Below are positions 28,859 through 30,508 of a stretch of DNA of 30,508 bases, piece by piece. Position 1 is the first letter of the stretch. Each line of letters begins with the position of its first letter. Source of the stretch: Sulfurospirillum sp. UBA1314 (GTDB taxonomy: Bacteria; Campylobacterota; Campylobacteria; Campylobacterales; Sulfurospirillaceae); assembly GCA_002307095.1 (NCBI GenBank), contig DBTO01000079.1, forward strand, positions 1 through 30,508, written 5' to 3'. The notes below the pieces were generated by a model. It was not told the DNA's origin and did no database searches. It worked only from the letters and a program-made list of their open reading frames with translations. A program made the translations under genes and the position numbers.

Positions 28859-29682
28859 CGGTTACGCCCTTTTTGCATCTTGAGTTTAAAATCAAACAGA
28901 CTTTGGCGTCCACTGATGATAAGGCGAGGCACTTCATAGCGGTTTTGCTCTTTCCATGGTATCAGTTTAGCAACGGTGGTAACAGCACTCGTATAGCCAC
29001 TCTTTTGTACCAAGGCAAGGGAAGCTTCATCGTAAAAGCCAAAAGGGTAGGCAAAGCTTTTACATGTAAAGCCGTAGGTGTGTTCGAGAATGGTTTTAGA
29101 GTGGGCGATCTCTTCTTCTTTTTGCTCAGGTGAGAGTGTCGGGAGATTGGCATGGTGAATCGTGTGGCTTCCAATGTCAATCAACCCTGAAGAGAGCATT
29201 TCGCGCACCATATCATGGGTGAGCATCGCTTCGTTGTTGAGTTCGTTGCTGCTCAGTTTTGTGTCTTTATCGGTCGCCCAGTCTTGGTTAAAACGCTCTG
29301 TGACGATGTAAATAGTCGCTTTCATGTTGTAGCGTTTTAAAAGAGGGAAGGCGTGAATGTAATTATCGGCATAGCCATCATCAAAGGTTAAAACGACGGT
29401 TTTAGGAGGGATGCTTTGGCACTCAGCCAGTTCTGCCATACTCATGCTCTGCCAGTGATTCTGATGTAGCCAGTGAAGCTGTTTTTCAAAGGATTCAGGG
29501 GTGACTCTTAAACGGTTAAATTTCGATTGTTTTTTGGGAAGATGGGGGCTAATCATATGGTACATTAAAATGCGAGGCAGACTCAAATCGACATCGGTAC
29601 GCCACCATGTATGACGCAGGGAAAAATGGATAACTCCTGCAAGTATGAGAAGAAGGAGACACAACAGGAGTGTTTCGATCAT
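28855..29682 (-). CDS. Membrane-anchored polysaccharide deacetylase (NodB domain)
   Basis: This is a carbohydrate esterase family 4 protein that removes acetyl groups from a glycan. The 275 residues have an N-terminal membrane anchor (about 3-22) and then the NodB motifs: VLTFDDGYADN (motif 1, two Asp), IGSHTIHHANL (motif 2, H-x3-H metal ligands) and FAYPFGFYDE (motif 3). It most likely faces the periplasm or cell surface. Start and stop both overlap neighbours as ATGA, so the GT4, deacetylase and GT9 proteins are made together. An exact palindrome on either strand encodes FTCK immediately before motif 3. The substrate glycan is unknown. Confidence 0.9.
   Translation of the reverse strand: MIETLLLCLLLLILAGVIHFSLRHTWWRTDVDLSLPRILMYHMISPHLPKKQSKFNRLRVTPESFEKQLHWLHQNHWQSMSMAELAECQSIPPKTVVLTFDDGYADNYIHAFPLLKRYNMKATIYIVTERFNQDWATDKDTKLSSNELNNEAMLTHDMVREMLSSGLIDIGSHTIHHANLPTLSPEQKEEEIAHSKTILEHTYGFTCKSFAYPFGFYDEASLALVQKSGYTSAVTTVAKLIPWKEQNRYEVPRLIISGRQSLFDFKLKMQKGRNR
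29059..29070. repeat. TTTACATGTAAA palindrome in the deacetylase gene
   Basis: Exact copy. On the coding (minus) strand it gives Phe-Thr-Cys-Lys next to the third NodB motif. Confidence 0.9.
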
Positions 29683-30508
29683 TGGACTTCCTTTAAAGAG
29701 GTTTCATAATACGCGCGATACTGTGCTACGGTATTGTGAAGCGTTAAAGAGGGTTGAATGCGAAGACGCAATGCCTCAAATTGTGCTTGATAGGTTGCGT
29801 AATCATTCAAAATAGCTTCTATTTTGGCTTGCATTGTGGCGTGTTCCATCAAAAATGCTTCTTCCAAAATCTCTGTAGCACCGCTGACTTTGGTTGAAAG
29901 GAAAAGAGGTGCGTAAAAAAATGCTTCAACCATCACAACACTAAATCCTTCACTGTGCGAGCTAATCACCACAAGATCACTTTGATTCATCAAGGAGGGT
30001 ATATCGCTTTGAAAGCCCTCAAAAATGACCTTATCACTGATATTTAGCTGCTTGGAACGGGCTTCTAAAGAGGCCCGTTCTTTACCTTCTCCAACGATGT
30101 GGAGTCTAAAATCAAACGAAAGTTTGGCGCACGCTTCGATTAATCGATCATACGCTTTGATAGGATCGAGTCTTCCAATAGCGTAAATGTGAAAAGGTTT
30201 TTGTGGATGTGCGATGGGTGTGATGGGCTTTGGCGTAATGCCGTTGTAAATAATCGTTGCATTGCGAGGCGTAATGCTCTTTTGCACCTCTCGTGAAACG
30301 GCGGTCACATGTTTGATTTGATTGAAAATTTTACCTTTGCGTGCATTGTGTTTGGTTGCTACATGCAAGGCTGAAATGAAATGCCTGATGGTATAGATCA
30401 GCTCCGTTGCCTTTGCACTATGAGTATGGATAATGTCGGGGTTTTTACGAAGCATAATGCCTAAAAGCTCAAGGTACAACAGAGGATTAAAACGAGAGCT
30501 AAAATGAA
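29679..30508 (-). CDS. Family 4 glycosyltransferase (5' end outside the window)
   Basis: This is the C-terminal three-quarters of a GT-B retaining glycosyltransferase. Visible parts: NPDIIHTHSAKA at the end of the first domain, AIGRLDPIKAYDRLIEA at the start of the donor domain, LHIVGEGKE, VIFEGFQSDIPSLMNQSDL, and SSHSEGFSVVMVEAF, the E-x7-E motif. A TTG at 30479 could start a short form, but the frame stays open to the window end (FSSRFNPLLY precedes it), which fits a normal longer N-terminus, so the gene is partial. Its stop overlaps the deacetylase ATG. Acceptor and sugar are unknown; context suggests lipopolysaccharide core or another surface glycan. Confidence 0.9.
   Translation of the reverse strand, partial: HFSSRFNPLLYLELLGIMLRKNPDIIHTHSAKATELIYTIRHFISALHVATKHNARKGKIFNQIKHVTAVSREVQKSITPRNATIIYNGITPKPITPIAHPQKPFHIYAIGRLDPIKAYDRLIEACAKLSFDFRLHIVGEGKERASLEARSKQLNISDKVIFEGFQSDIPSLMNQSDLVVISSHSEGFSVVMVEAFFYAPLFLSTKVSGATEILEEAFLMEHATMQAKIEAILNDYATYQAQFEALRLRIQPSLTLHNTVAQYRAYYETSLKEVQ

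Noticed and set aside
1028..29070. Palindromes as binding sites of an ordinary promoter regulator (FNR/CRP type)
   Set aside because: Eleven of 12 exact copies lie inside coding genes far from promoters. The sequence does not match TTGAT-N4-ATCAA or TGTGA-N6-TCACA.

Overview
The window looks like chromosomal DNA from a free-living Campylobacterota (epsilonproteobacterium), probably a Sulfurospirillum-like organism. This is inferred from an epsilon-type petABC operon with a diheme cytochrome c in place of classical c1, a CcoI/CcoS pair, the gmhB-hldD-hldE-gmhA heptose block, and general gene style. No database search was possible. I see no tRNA, rRNA, CRISPR array, IS element or phage gene, and no gene-free stretch longer than about 250 bases.

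Layout. 1-3.7 kb: the 3' end of accA with a strong terminator, then (minus strand) petA-petB-petC for the cytochrome bc1 complex and a small C-terminal-heme cytochrome. 3.8-5.7 kb: mnmG (tRNA modification). 5.9-8.2 kb: pxpABC, the 5-oxoprolinase, as a tightly overlapped operon, convergent with a chemoreceptor gene (8.2-10.2 kb). 10.3-11.9 kb: ribE, pgeF and an unknown 82-residue gene, translationally coupled, convergent with tpx. 12.5-16.2 kb: a tandem HD-domain protein with a decayed HD-GYP half, a DMT exporter and a GGDEF(degenerate)-EAL protein. 16.2-19.4 kb: a structured leader, ccoI, ccoS and a c553-like cytochrome. 19.5-27.9 kb: a long surface-polysaccharide operon with a TPR protein, ADP-heptose synthesis (gmhB, hldD, hldE, gmhA), a GT2/GtrA/GT39 lipid-linked sugar cassette and an O-antigen ligase/polymerase. 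27.9-30.5 kb: minus-strand GT4-deacetylase-GT9 genes, coupled by ATGA overlaps and running off the window end.

The genes fall into three themes: respiration (petABC, cytochromes, CcoI/CcoS for cbb3 oxidase), signalling (chemoreceptor, HD and EAL proteins) and envelope sugar assembly.

The most unusual signal is not a gene. It is a dispersed perfect palindrome, TTTACATGTAAA. I count 12 exact 12-mers and 19 copies of its core TACATGTA in 30.5 kb. By hand, fewer than one core and far fewer than one 12-mer would be expected by chance. Most copies sit inside unrelated coding genes on both strands, where they force Leu-His-Val-Lys/Asn or Phe-Thr-Cys-Lys into the proteins. The third reading frame would contain a TAA stop and is never used. 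This points to selection on DNA, for example by a chromosome-organising or DNA-uptake protein.
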